DNA of 64,000 nucleotides. It comes from Rotaria sordida (Eukaryota > Rotifera > Eurotatoria > Philodinida > Philodinidae). Both the position numbers and the translations under genes were made by a program. Below, piece after piece: positions 23,263 through 36,648 of this stretch. The notes under the pieces are model-generated. The model did no database searches. It was not told the origin of the DNA and saw only the letters and a program-made list of their open reading frames with translations. The stretch covers positions 47,415-111,414 of the forward strand of contig CAJNOL010000688.1 in the NCBI GenBank assembly GCA_905250125.1, written 5' to 3'. The first letter of the stretch is position 1. Every line of letters begins with the position of its first letter.

Positions 23263-26200
23263 TTATCTGAAATATTTTCATATAAATGATTTTGTTTTGT
23301 TCTAAATTCTATTTATTTGTTGTTTTTTGTCTAACTACTCATGTGATTTAAAGTGGAGAAAAACCACTGATAGGCCTTTCAGTATACTGAGAATTGTTCT
23401 CTAACCAGCAATCTACTGTGCCGGTATGCTGGCGATAGTATGAATAAACGTGCAACATGAGTATTCATCATTGTTGTTTTGTATTTGGACTATTATCTAT
23501 CTACAGAAAATATTGAAAGAAACGACTTTTAATCATATCATAAAAATTGTAATTATCTCTATGCTCACATGTACAGCCCTGTAACCGATTAGTAACACTA
23601 CAGAAATCATCAATTATTCTATCTATATATATGTCAAAAACTGACTTTTGAATCTATTTTATATGAAATAAAAAGTTTTAGTAGAATAAAATGTACACCA
23701 TATTTTTTTAATAAAGTACTTTGTTTCTTTATAAGTTACTTTGATCTTTTATACCTCCAAACATTGTCTGTGAATAAGAACATGTGTTTTATCAATAGAA
23801 GTACTTTAGTTATAAGTATATGTGTCAAATAAAATTAAACAAAGTTTTTAAAAGATTTCAAAACTGAAAAAATAATCGAAAAAATGATACGAGAAAAGAA
23901 TATCTGAAAACACGTTTAAATGCCTTAAACGCAGTTTAAAAAAAAGTAACTATTGCATTTGAAAAACGTACAAAAACTTTTCTCTCAATATTTTTTAACA
24001 TACATCATACATAAAAGAATCATTTTTATCTATAAAACAAGTCAAAATATTGTGGAAAAAAAATTTTTTGTACATTTTCTAAATGTAAAAAACGTCTTTA
24101 TGTACCTTTTATGATGAAAATAGTTGATTTTTGTGTTTAATAGATGGATGTGAAAGCGCTCAAACATAAATCGTAAATGTGAGCGTCAGTGAAAAGAAGA
24201 CCTACAATCACGCCCACACCCGACACCTTCTAAGCTTATGCTTTTTTTTTTTTTATTGATGTTTGTTTGGGTTTAAATTCAACGCAATTCATTTACAATA
24301 TACAAAAAGTATGAATATATGATTCTCTTAAAGTTTTGTTGAATCATTTTACGACTCAAAAAATAAAGGATTTTTTTAGCATACGCATTTTCTATAATAG
24401 AATAATAATTGTCTTCTCTTGAAAGTCAATATTCTAAGAGTTTTCAATATTATTTTACTTGTTCATAAGAATACTTTCAGAAATTATTGTCTGACGTCAA
24501 CGCAAAAGAAGTCATTAATATATATATTACAACATGAATAAGTGGAAACGAACACTCTGTCTAATAAAAAAAAACAACAGGTATGTGTTCTATTTTCTTT
24601 ATGTAAACGAAAATTAGAATTTTTTTTTTTTCAGAAAAGAATATTATTTCGTAGTATTGCATCTAATTAAAAATGAATTCTACCTAAGTTTCATTTTGTC
24701 TATGATATATATATATATCCGTTTTTCATGTTACCTTCAAGAATAATGTAATCGTACACCAAGTTCAAGAGATTCTATTTGTAGATTCAATAAAGAATAA
24801 TTCAATGTGAAAATTTTGGGCATATAACTATTTAGAGTTTTATTTCAACATGAAGAATTATTAGATTATGAAGCAAAAATTTTAACTGATGTTTCCAATA
24901 GAAAAAAAAAAGCATCGTGTTATGTTGCTCATGTCAAGTGTTCTGATAAGAAAATGTTAATAATTACTTTACAGTCAAAAATAATCCCATGATAGATGTT
25001 AGTATTGACATTTATGTTACATCTATAACGAATGTTGAAGTCATATTTCTATCTATCATAAATGTCATTTTTTGTGTATGTATTATATACGATAAAACTT
25101 CTTCGATGCGTCAATATTCTTCTCTAATTTATTTATCTCAATAGGACTTACTCGAGGCACTAGCGATTTTTTAAGAGGGTGAACGCACAAAAAAAAAAGA
25201 AATATTCGGTTCTGCTGGAGAAAAAAAAACCCAAAAAAATTTTCTTGATTGGATGAGTGACAACATCTCCATTCTCTAGTCGAACCATCCCTGTATCTCA
25301 ATTAGATAAAATACTTATCTTGTAAGAAATTAAAATATTTTCAAAGAATAGATTTTAGATTAATAAAAATTTTATTGTAATCATATAATAAATATCATCC
25401 TATGAGAAAATAAGTATAATAATTAATTCTTTAATTATAAATAAATTTTCATTGGTCTATTCAATCACTAATAAATAATTGGCGATACAATCGTCAAAAA
25501 AAAAAATCATAAAAAAATCCATGTATTATATTTAAAAATCTTTCTTTTTGACATGAAATATTTTTTAATTTAATAAAAATTTATGAAATCCTATTTCATT
25601 ATTTCAATTGGTTAATTTCTTACCGAAAAAAAAAAACATATACATTTTAAAATAACAACAAGTAAAACTCATCAACAGAAATCTCAAGAAAATATTTATG
25701 GCATACTATTTGATCAATTCATAGGTTTCTTTTCTTTTTTCTTGTTTTCTTTGAGATTAAACTCAATGTTTTTTGATCTTGATTTCCACTTGGATAATAT
25801 TCTAATTATATTTTTGAAGGACATGTCATGCGTCAACGTACGCACGCATCCAATTTATTATTTAAGAAAAAAAAAATAAAACATAGAAGTAAAATCTTAA
25901 CTATAAAAAATTAATTTAGGTTCATGTTATCTTTTTGTTTGCATTTCAAAAATAATTTTTTTTTTTTTCGTCCTTTTATTTGTTTTGAGATATTATATAA
26001 CAAAAGAAAAAAGAAAAAGAAAAATCACAATGCCATATTTTAAATCATTGGTCGTCTATTAAAAAACATGAATTCGATTCGTATCCATTACATTGACAAA
26101 TAAATTATTCTGTAAGTAACATATTTCTATTTTTTTTTTCTTTTATTCTCTCCTTGTACATATTCGTTTATTACTTTTTCTTTTAGATTTTGTCTTTTTA

Positions 26201-26344
26201 TTTTTTTTTGCTTTCTTCATTTCTCATCGTTTTGCTTTTTTTTTCCTTCCTTCTCCTTAATACTTACCGTGTTACTCACGTTCTTTTTGGTTCGTTTAAT
26301 ATAGTACTTCTTATTTCTGTTGCCTCATATTATTAATACTCACG
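23263..26344. other. Intergenic between divergent genes; nothing but one GT-rich hairpin
   Basis: About 3 kb separating the membrane-protein gene (minus) from CRTC (plus). It must hold both promoters and the CRTC leader. The part from 25500 to 26340 has many T-tracts. I see no gene. Confidence 0.6.
24170..24229. repeat. GT-rich hairpin with loop TCTTCTTTTCA (minus orientation)
   Basis: Read on the minus strand: GGTGTCGGGTGTGGGCGTGATTG, then TCTTCTTTTCA, then CTGACGCTCACATTTACG. The 11-base loop is identical to that at 61098-61145. Stem pairing is partial (GGGCGTGA..TG with CA..GACGCTCA). Confidence 0.6.
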
Positions 26345-29300
26345 ATGAGTAGTCCACGTAAATTTGCTGAAAAAATCGCTCTCATTCAACAGAAACAAGC
26401 AGAAGGTGATGCAGCATTTAATACAATTATCTATGAAGTTGAAGCTGCTAAACAAGTATGAAACGAAAAGAAAAAAAAAAAATTCATAATACAATAGAAA
26501 ATTATATTTAATAAAAAAAAAACAATTATTTCTAGAGAGCTGATCGTGTATCATCAATAAAAAGTAAATCGGATATACCTGCACAAACATATGAAGTAAA
26601 GTTATTTTATTAGTAAATTATAAAAAGTTTTATTTTGATATTATTCAGATACCAAATGGGATAAATAATTCAGATAGTAATAATTATGTTAATCAATCTA
26701 TAAAAGTATGTTATGAATATTTTAATAAGTATAAATCTAAATGTGTTTTTTCAATTTAGATTGATAATAACAATTGTTCCAATCGATTATTACTACCACC
26801 TGATAATTCATCATGGCGACGGTAATAGAAAAATACATTAAAGAAATTCTAATTATTAATTATATCCTTTATTTTTATTATAGAGCTCATTCGGATCCAT
26901 CTCTTCATCAAACTGTGATGCCAACAGTTATTACACACTATCATGCTCAACTTGATAATGAAGATAACAGTTTGTATTCTAAATTTTCTTTTTTTTCTTT
27001 TTTGTCAAATATAATTTTTCTTTTTTTCGATTTATCTAGATCAACAATTAAATTTTGATATTAATGATATTAAATATGAACCAACTTCATATAATAATGT
27101 TCATAATCAACCTTCTCATCATTTACAAATATCAAATTCACAATTTCAATCACAAAATTATTATGATTTAAATAATAATAATTATACTAATAATGAAACA
27201 AATATTTTTTATCCATCAATACAAACATTATCAGTACCACAACAAACTATTATACCTTCAACAACTAATAATACAATTTTAAATACACGATATAATAATG
27301 TAAATAATAATTCAAATATTCTTATGTTACCACCAAATCAACATGCACGTAATGGTGGTTCATTACCTGATTTACGTTGTGGAAATGTCTATAATAATAA
27401 TAATAATAATAATCAACAATTATCATCAACATCTATGACACAACAATTTTTACGTTCACCTTCACCACAACAAAATAGTGATGGAGATTTATTTGTTTTG
27501 GTATTATACAAAAAAAAAACTAGAATATTTTAATATGTGATAACTCTTTAGGGTCCACAACAACAATCACCATCAAGAATAGGTCCATTAAAGCCAAGTC
27601 CAAGTATACGTCGACGCCATAGTCCAATTGGTAATGTTAGACAATCATCACCACGTCGACAAACTTCTCCATCACCTGATATGTCTCCAGTAAATTTTTA
27701 TTTTTTATATTTAGAAAATTTATTAATCAAAATCATTTAAGACTCAACAAACTTTTCATCGTATTGAACCACAAAGTCCACAATCTCAACCAAGTTATTC
27801 GCCACAAAATTCTCCTATTTTTTTACAAAGTCCCGGTAATGAACTTCCATCATATTCATCACAACAACAACAATCTACAGATAATCAAAATGCTTATTAT
27901 ACATTACCAAATCATTTGGATCAGATTACATTGGTAAAAGATTTTCTTTTTTCTTTTCTCTGATTTGAATTAAATAGAAAATAAATCAATTTTTGATTTT
28001 TTAAGGATAATAATTTTTACGCTCAACAACAATCATCACCACCTTCATCACAACAACATAATAATTCATCATCAACAACATCTAATATTACAAATGATCT
28101 TCAACAACAAAGAAATTTTTATTCACCATTTATTGATGACATGTAAAGTTATTTTTGTTTTTTTTTAACATATGTTTTATGTCATATAATTCAAAAAATA
28201 TACTTTTGTTTTATTTTACATGATTTAGGTCATCATCATCTTATTGTCATAATCAACCAACAAATCAAAGAAGTCCAACTATTCCAAATATAATTTTAAC
28301 TGGTAAAAAAAAAAATATAAGAAATTATTTGATATTAGAAAACTGAAAATGTCAAACCGTATTTCTCAGTGTAACAAAAACAAAAGTCCGTTAGTTTCAT
28401 GATTAAAATGTTTTGTTTACTCTTATTTTTAATATATTTTCCAGTATAAAATATACTCGAAAATTCCTATTCTGATATTCACATACATGAACTAATTTTG
28501 ACGTACTCTTTTTTTTTCCTTAAATTAAACAGAGTAATTAACAAATGCTTAAGTCTTCCGTCTCCAATTGAGACATCCCCCGGATATAGATACGATATCG
28601 AGGAATAGATTTTCAATTAAATGAGAAGTTGTGTTCTGTACTACAGGATAGAACAAAAATTATTTGCACGTCTGTCTTATCACATTAGAGCGGGTCAGGA
28701 TGGTGTCTGTGTGTTGTTTTGTTTTGCTTTCATTTTCAAATAAAATTTTCATTTTTGCTTATATAATTAGTTAATTATTTTTCGGGTACTTGTAGAAATA
28801 GCTGATAATAAATGAATTGATTGAGTTACATTCAACATGAGAATTGAAAAGTTTCTATTTGATTTTGTTTTTAAATAATAAATGAAACAATTATTGACTT
28901 ATATTTTTCTTATCTTAGAAACTCAAATATTTATCGAACTAGTGCATATTTTTGCATATTCAATGTGTAATTGTTACTCTTATTTTTCTTACTGTGAATA
29001 TATCAGTCCTGCAATTTTAATTAACAATTTACTATTGGATTTCAATGTAAAGTACATAAGATCATATAACAAGATTGTGTTTCTTGTTTTCACTTGTTGT
29101 AATAAGTGGCGGGGGAAAGAATGTCGAAATGACACAGACATCTTGTCCTGTGCTTGAATTATATATATATATCATAGAAAATTATTTTTTATCAACAAAT
29201 AATTTCTAATGTAGACATTTAAGTATAAAAGAACGATTTATAACCTAGAATAATATCATGTAAAAGAAGAACGTTATCGCATGTTTCGAGATTAATAGAA

Positions 29301-30115
29301 TTCTCATGATATTAAATTGTTATAATATTAAAAGTAAAACATAAAAAAAATCTTAGGAATGTGTTTATATTTGTAAATTCTAATTTCCGATAAAGAAAAA
29401 AAGCAATATGTATTTTATAGTATGTTACAGACTACATACTTTACACTTCAAATATATCTGTAATTCTTACTGAGAAATGCTTCTTTTTTTTTTTTGTATT
29501 ATCTTTAAGCGAAAAAACAACACACATTTGCAACAAAATGAAAAAACTCTATTGTGTTTGTCAACATTGACAGACCATTAGGGAATAATTATTACTATTA
29601 ACAAAATTTTATTATAACATAACTCAAGTAAGATTATGCACTTAGATTGAATTATATATCAAAGAATGATACAGATGTAGATTGTTCTAAACTATCTACC
29701 AAAAAAATAATCTTTTTTATTTTATTCTAAAAAAGATGACTCGATATATTATTATTATTATTTTGCTAACATTAGATGTTGATTTACTAATGATTGATAG
29801 TATATTGAATATTTATTTAGAAACATCCTATAGATAAAATTTTCTTAATCATTTGTTTTTTGTTGCTTTCATAGATGTTGACAGTTCAAAATTAGATTTA
29901 TCGAAAGAATTAGCCAATGATTTTTCAAATTCATTTGATAATTTACTTGATACAACTGATTTACAGATAAATGCCGAAGATTTTGTAAATAAATTTTTCA
30001 TCTTAATATTTTTTTTTTTTTTGTATTTTCGATTTATTATATTCAGTTGCTCAATATGGCTGATCTTTCTGTTGATCCAATTAATTGTGATGATACATTT
30101 TGTATGGAACGCTAA
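26345..30115 (+). CDS. CRTC: CREB-regulated transcription coactivator (CRTC/TORC)
   Basis: Twelve exons: 26345-26455, 26536-26595, 26649-26705, 26760-26821, 26884-26969, 27040-27500, 27552-27689, 27742-27933, 28006-28142, 28229-28302, 29875-29984, 30047-30115; 1,557 nt, 518 residues, all phases consistent. The N-terminus PRKFAEKIALIQQKQAEG is the conserved CREB-binding helix. SWRRAHSDPSLHQ (Ser100, Arg at -3, Leu at +4) matches the SIK/AMPK site whose phosphorylation gives 14-3-3 retention in the cytosol. GGSLPDL (231-237) matches the second conserved motif region. The middle is Gln/Asn/Ser/Pro-rich. PNIILT (454-459) resembles a calcineurin PxIxIT docking site. The C-terminus (NSFDNLL, then NMADLSVDP, DDTFCMER) is the CRTC transactivation domain. 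Role: shuttling coactivator of CREB responding to cAMP and Ca2+. Intron 10 is about 1.57 kb; the others are mostly 50-80 bp. Confidence 0.95.
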
Positions 30116-32469
30116 AATGAAAATGACATTCAAAACTCAAATGGCCTATTTTTTAAATATAAATATATATATATATATAAATGAAAAAAAAATCTATTTC
30201 ATATTCTTTTTATTCATTTTCAGTATTGACAAATTTTGTATATAAAAAATTGATTGTTTTATTTTTTTTTTTTTTTTTTTAATGTATGTTAATCTTCTTC
30301 AATAACAACTGATATTTAATATAAGCGTGTTGTTATATATCACGAAAAGAAAAATAAGAATTTTATTTTCTATTATTTCATTGTTTAATCTTTTTCTCTC
30401 TTTCGAAGTTTTTTTTTTTTTCTTTTGTTTTTGTCGTCAGATGCGCACAGAACAAATTATTTTTCCTCTATGAAAAACAAAAAAACAGAAATATCAATTG
30501 TTTTATAAAATAGAAACAAACAAAGGAAGTGAGAGAGAGAGAGAGAGAGAGAAAAAATAAAAAAAAAACTAAAAGATAAATAAGGAAAAAAACAAAAGCG
30601 AACAATAGAACTCAGGAAATTGAATGTAAGTGTGCTGTTAATGGACTTTTTCTTTCGTTTTAACGTTGCACGCTTTTATTTACTTTTAATTTCGTGTAGT
30701 TTGTTGTTGTGAATTTTCAATGTATGTGTTTCACATCAAAACATCATTAAAATGACGTATAACGCTCTTTTCTTTTTCGAAATGTACATATACACTAAGA
30801 AATGTTCTATTTTATGACACAATTTATAGCTTATTAATTAATTTTTTGTAGTTAGTTTATGTGATTTTCACCTGTTTTGTGTATGTAAATTTATCATTGT
30901 TTTCTATGTTCGTTTTCTGTTCCATTTCTCAGGTAGGGTCAATGTAACCAACCACTGCCATATTTTATTTGTTTCTTGCTTGAGGATATAATATACAAGT
31001 GTCTATATGTCTTCTTTACCTAGAATATTTTTTATTATGCTATATATTTTTTTTTCTTTTTCGTTGTACAGAAATTTAACAGTTAATAATAATAACACTA
31101 ACAACAACAAAAAATTATTTATATATATCGAAGTAAAACTACTTTGTCATTGATCACTTAGTGTTGAATTCTTTTAGGAATAATCGAAGTATATTTAACT
31201 ATTAGACAACAAAAAAAAAAGAAACAAAATCAATGTTTGGTTTCGTTATCAATTTGCGATTAATATCTCCTAATTGTATCCAGATGTATCCTGAGGGAGA
31301 GATTATCCTCCACTCGGGAACATCACTGATTGTACCCATGAATTCTTTCTTTTCTTTTTCGATTTGAATAAAAGATTATAATTAAGCATATTTTGACTGT
31401 AGGAAAAAAACAAACTTAACCATAACATATGGTAATAATTATTACACATATTATCATTAAAGACAAAAGTTAATTGGATAATTTATCCTAATATGTTGAA
31501 CAAAAACTTACCAAATTTATCATAACGAACCAATTAAAAATTAAAAAAATTTAGCAGCTGTAAGACCAAAATATTCTCTACTTAATAAAAAATTATATAA
31601 ATAGTGCATCATTATTCATTACTAAACTTACCTTTTTTTTTTTTATTCATATTATCAGAAAATGGAACATATCTCTTGTTGCAATGTTGATAAATAAGCT
31701 TCATGTTTATTAATAATTAAACATGGAATAGCACAAAATTAATATCTTGCTATTTAACCATTTAATAAAAAGGAAAAAAAAAACATCATTGAAATGATCA
31801 TATTCGTCAAATGAAATGTATTTTAAAGAAAATTTGAAAATCATCAGATAATTAATAATAAATCAAAAAACAAAATAGTAATTTCTGACAGAGAGAATTT
31901 ATATTGAATGATGTATTGTTCAAAATTATTCTTTTGTCAAAAAGAAAAAAAATATATATTAAGTAACAATATTAGATTTCCTTTGATAAATTGAATCAAT
32001 CAACATTAGTTTGCAGAATCATTATGAACTTGATGATAGGACTTGGTCATTTGAAGAAATATTTGATTCTGTATGTATGTGTAGCTCAATTATATATATC
32101 ATTGTCATTATATTGATGCTAAAGCTTTCGAACCTACCAGTTTATCTTCAGCATTGATCTTTACAGTAACTGCAAAAAGTCTCACAAACGGATAAAGAGT
32201 ATATAAACTCCAATCCTTTTATCTGATATTTTGACTACGAATAGAGTGTGGTAAACTTTGATCGCAAGCAACAAACCCAGGTCGATAGGTCTTAATGCCA
32301 AGGATATACGAAGCAAAAACATGTTTTTCCGCTATTTAAATGGGTTAATCTACATTCTCTTATTAACAAATAAAGGTTTGCATGTCTATATTGTACCACA
32401 GATAGAGTACTTCAATCCTCTGTAGACTTAAAGCGACAGAAAACCTTCATTGTCTATGGTTATCTTATC
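30116..32469. other. CRTC 3' flank and intergenic
   Basis: It holds the CRTC 3' UTR and polyadenylation region. A (GA)n microsatellite lies at about 30529-30552. T-tracts are common and no gene is seen. Confidence 0.6.
30529..30552. repeat. (GA)n microsatellite
   Basis: About eleven tandem GA units just beyond the CRTC 3' end. Confidence 0.9.
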
Positions 32470-32835
32470 ATGGACCTATTCTTCATGGATGACTACGATC
32501 GTAAAATTTTCAAGAAAAACTTGATTAGAGTAGCGTACTCACTGATGCAAATTTCAAGGCAAATGTTTAAAATTAGCCGGAGATATAAGTCACGTTTCGA
32601 TAATTTCCATCAACTCTCATGTAAGGATACTCTACAAATACTTCATCAATTAGCCAAACTAAAACTGCTTGACATGGAAGTTTCGTTATTGATAGAGGTC
32701 GCACTGAACTATCGGAATCAGGAATCTAGTGTCATGACGTTTGATTTATATATTGTGATATTCTCGTTTGAAGAAAAAAAAATCTATATTGACCTTGTAG
32801 CCTCTCCATATAAAGTTCAATCAAGTCCTGATTAG
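32470..32835 (+). CDS. Possible 121-residue protein, weak
   Basis: An intact ATG frame of 121 codons in otherwise non-coding DNA. It has a mixed composition with alternating charged and hydrophobic residues (FKKNLIRVAYSLMQISRQMF, LQILHQLAKLKLLD), which is protein-like and helical rather than low complexity. No family is recognised. No splice-linked exons fit obviously, and its codon use differs from CRTC and SVIL. It may be a relic exon of a lost gene. Confidence 0.3.
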   Translation: MDLFFMDDYDRKIFKKNLIRVAYSLMQISRQMFKISRRYKSRFDNFHQLSCKDTLQILHQLAKLKLLDMEVSLLIEVALNYRNQESSVMTFDLYIVIFSFEEKKIYIDLVASPYKVQSSPD

Positions 32836-35800
32836 TTAGATCTTGTGATCAGAGTTCAACATGCTCTATAATTGGTTTGTCAATTGGTTATCTATGCTGC
32901 TATCATTTAAAAATCGGTACTAAAGATGAATCGATAGGTTCAAACCTTTACTATCATTATTATGACAATAACATTTACAATTTACTTGCACATACACACA
33001 AAATCAAACAATTCTTCATGCTTCAGTTTGAGTTCTTTCATTGTATATACTATTCTTATTTTCATGTGTTTCATATTTTGAACATTTTAGTGAAAATGTA
33101 GTGAAATATTCTTTTTTATTAATAATTATTTAAAAAAAAAACCTTCTTTGTAATGTAATGGATGACAATTCTATAATATATTTTTTTTTGATACATGCTT
33201 TTTTGGGTGATTGCTATGTTTTTCATTGAAAGATGAACATGTCAAGATGAATGAAAAAGAAAAGACTACATTCATTCGATATCTTAAAGATTTTTGCACT
33301 TTTTGGTCAGAAAAAAAAAAATTTTCTATATGTTATTCTCCTTTTTGTATTTATGTATTTGCATCTTCTTTAATAAAATGATTGTATAATATTTAATACT
33401 ACCATTTATCTTTGTCTATAAATGTAAGAACATAACGTTAAAGTCAACTGTTTCTTTTTTGATAGGCTACTATCGATGAAATGCTTTGTCGAAGAAAATT
33501 TTCCGACTAACACAACGTGCTTACTTTTCTATTGAATGTCATAAATTATTAGAGATTAGTGACGCAATCAAAGGATCATAGATGATAAGGCAATATCTAA
33601 TAATCTTAGAAATAATCCATGCAATATAATGCTAATGATGGTAATTATTACGTTTTTTCTTTGTTTCAGTGATAGGACAGCACCCGATCTAGTATATTCT
33701 TGATTACGCCACTACTATAGATAGTATCTTCATCAAAAGTAATTCTATTATCAGTTTCATCATATTTAATAGCCAACTGACAATTTCAAGTGTCATAATG
33801 ATATTTGATCAAAGTAGTTCTATTGATTAGAAATGATCAATAGATTCTGATTTTTGAATTTTTGTTTTAATATTGATCTGTTTTATTAGTTATTTTACTT
33901 TCGTTCAATAATATCTAATTGAACAATTTGCATTTTTATTACATTTAAAGGATGATTACTATTGATCATCTATTCAATATAAACAGAATTACAACATGAT
34001 CAACTAAATATAATTTTCTCTTGATGATCCGATAAAATGAACACTTAAAAAACGATTGTTAGTAAAATATTCAAGTATTAATTACATAGAAAATATAAAG
34101 CAATTCAATAATGCTTCTACTTCTCTAATTACACTATTATTGATCTTTGAAGTGTCATTGAATAGCAAGAGAAGGTTGAGAGTTGTCATGAACAAATTCT
34201 CTTCTCGAAGAATAAATAAATCATTAAAGAAATATGTTAAATAATTAAAGAAAGAAATTGAATATTCAAAAAAACAAATGATCACTAAAATTATTTCAAA
34301 CTTTAATTAATATTACAACTTAAATTAAGTTTCTACTGGATTAAATCAAATTAAAAGGAAACCTAAAAAAATATGTTTATTTGTCAAGAACAGCATATTA
34401 TCTAGTGTATATATATACGTGTACTTTCATTGACACTTGTATGTCGATGACAGATCACTTGCGCAATCTTCAATGACATATGTCTATAGATGAGATGCCA
34501 ATCATCGTCTTTTTTTTTTCTTGCATTTGCCTATAAATGGAAACCATATGATAGAAGGTCACATAGCATTTTTATTGCTTATTGCAACCGTTTTTGATTA
34601 GACATTTTTATTTTTTCTATTTATGATATTTTGTATGTCTATTCTTATCGTCATTGATAAGAGAAGAAGAAAAGTGAATGAACACATAAGTTTCTTATTG
34701 ACACATAGACGAAACGATTTTGTTAGACATTATGATTGATTTATACATGTAGGCAATATTGACAAAAAATTTTTGATTATTACCTGGTGTGATATTAAGA
34801 GATTCTCGTTCATCAAATTATCTAATAGCAAGTAGAAGATAAAACAATAGAGATTAAATGAGTATCAGACTTGTACACTTGAACATTTTCCATTCTTTTT
34901 CTTTTTTTTTGTTGTGTTTATTATTTTTATTTTCACTAGCTCGTATACTTATGAATACAATCTTGCTTGTACGATAATATATATGTATATATGTATATTC
35001 TTATTACGCGCATGATTGATTCGTTTACCACACATTGTAATAAATAGAAAAAAGAAAAAACGAGATATAAAGATGAGACAAACCGAAACCTATTAGAACA
35101 CATATCTTACAATCACTATTGTAGATATCTATACATCACATCTAGTTTGTACTTTAATTAACTTAACATCTGTCACACAATTTATTGGCATGCAGGTATT
35201 GATAATGTCTTTTTTTTTTTTGTAACTACTAACATTATTGATTAGTACTAGGGAAAAGATTCAACAATAGGCAAGTAGTTGTTATATATTGTCGTGCAAC
35301 AAAATGTCATGTCAATAGACAATATGTATATTGGGATGAACAAATTGAGATCTCATTAACCATTCTCAATACATGAGAACGAATGAGATTTATCGTTCAT
35401 ATTGTTTGTCGGTCTATTTTACACGTTGAAAAATCTTTTCTTATCGAAGCGTCTTTTTCTTTTTTTAAATTACTTCATATTATCTAATCATTTGGATCAA
35501 TTAACACAAAAATACCCATCTTATCTGGAACATCTCAAGGTTACTATTTCTAACGTTTATTTTCTTATAGAAAAAAAAAAAAAAAAGAGAAATCTTGTTC
35601 GACATGAATATATATGTCTGTATTGTTTAGTTTGATGTGACATTGATCGAAAAAAAATTTATTTTTCTTTTTTCTTTTTTTTTTTTGATCATTTACTTGG
35701 TTTCTTTCTGTCTGAAAAGTAAGATCAAGCATTAAATATAACATAATTTGTTGATCGAGACACAATACATTGCATTTAATAGACATATACACCTACACTT

Positions 35801-36648
35801 GTCGTTTTTATACCAATTGAATTTAGATTGAAGGACTAATATTATAACATTGACATATATAGGTAGCTAATGTGTGCTCTCGGTCGTTTTCTTTTCTTGT
35901 ACACTTTACTATACATGTCCATTGTACAGTACATCACTCATTCGACTAATCCTTTTCTTTCTTTCTTTTTTTTTCATGAGATATTGCTGCCGAATAAGTT
36001 CTTCTTTATTTTTGTTTACATATCATAAAGTTTAAAAAAAAGAAAGTCTATGAACATCTCCCAAGTTTTTATAGTTTATAATCTTAGCAAATAGTTTTGA
36101 TTGTAATTATAGTCTTTATATGAATACACAAAAAACGTTCGTCACCAATTCAACTTGATTAGGCAAGAAGACTTTCGCCTTGTATACATACATGTATGTT
36201 TATTTTGTATGTCCCTTTCTCTCTCTCTCTCTCTCTCTCATTTTCTCTTGTCGTACGGTTGTATATTGTCTTTCAATTTGTGGCTCTTAGCCTCTTTTTC
36301 TTTTTGTTCTTCATTTTACTATTCCTTTTTTCCTTCTACTATTGTATTATTGTATAGAAGTAAGATATTCACAGGCAAAGACCAACATTCAATGTTAGTA
36401 CCGTTATTTAAGCGGATAATTCCTTAACTAAATTGAATATTTGAACCGTAGAATGATGTGATGCTTTCAAATTTTCTCCTTCAGAGGAAGTATGAGGATA
36501 TTACATATATCCTCTTTTTCTTTTCTTTTTTTTAATGTTCCCAATATACTGATGACTTTAAATAATCGTACAGTCAACTAGAAACCATTTTTTTTTCCTT
36601 GATTTATTCTTTCTCTTCACCATTTATATATAGATTTCTATAGTTCAT
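32836..36648. other. Intergenic upstream of supervillin
   Basis: About 3.8 kb with no supported gene. It includes a (CT)n microsatellite at about 36217-36239 and many T-tracts. Promoter and possible 5' exons of the supervillin gene should lie here. Confidence 0.5.
36217..36239. repeat. (CT)n microsatellite
   Basis: About eleven CT units about 410 bp upstream of the supervillin start. Confidence 0.85.

Noticed and set aside
26333-26590. Minus-strand frame over the first CRTC exons
   Set aside because: Shadow of the plus-strand CRTC gene, whose N-terminal CREB-binding helix is unmistakable.
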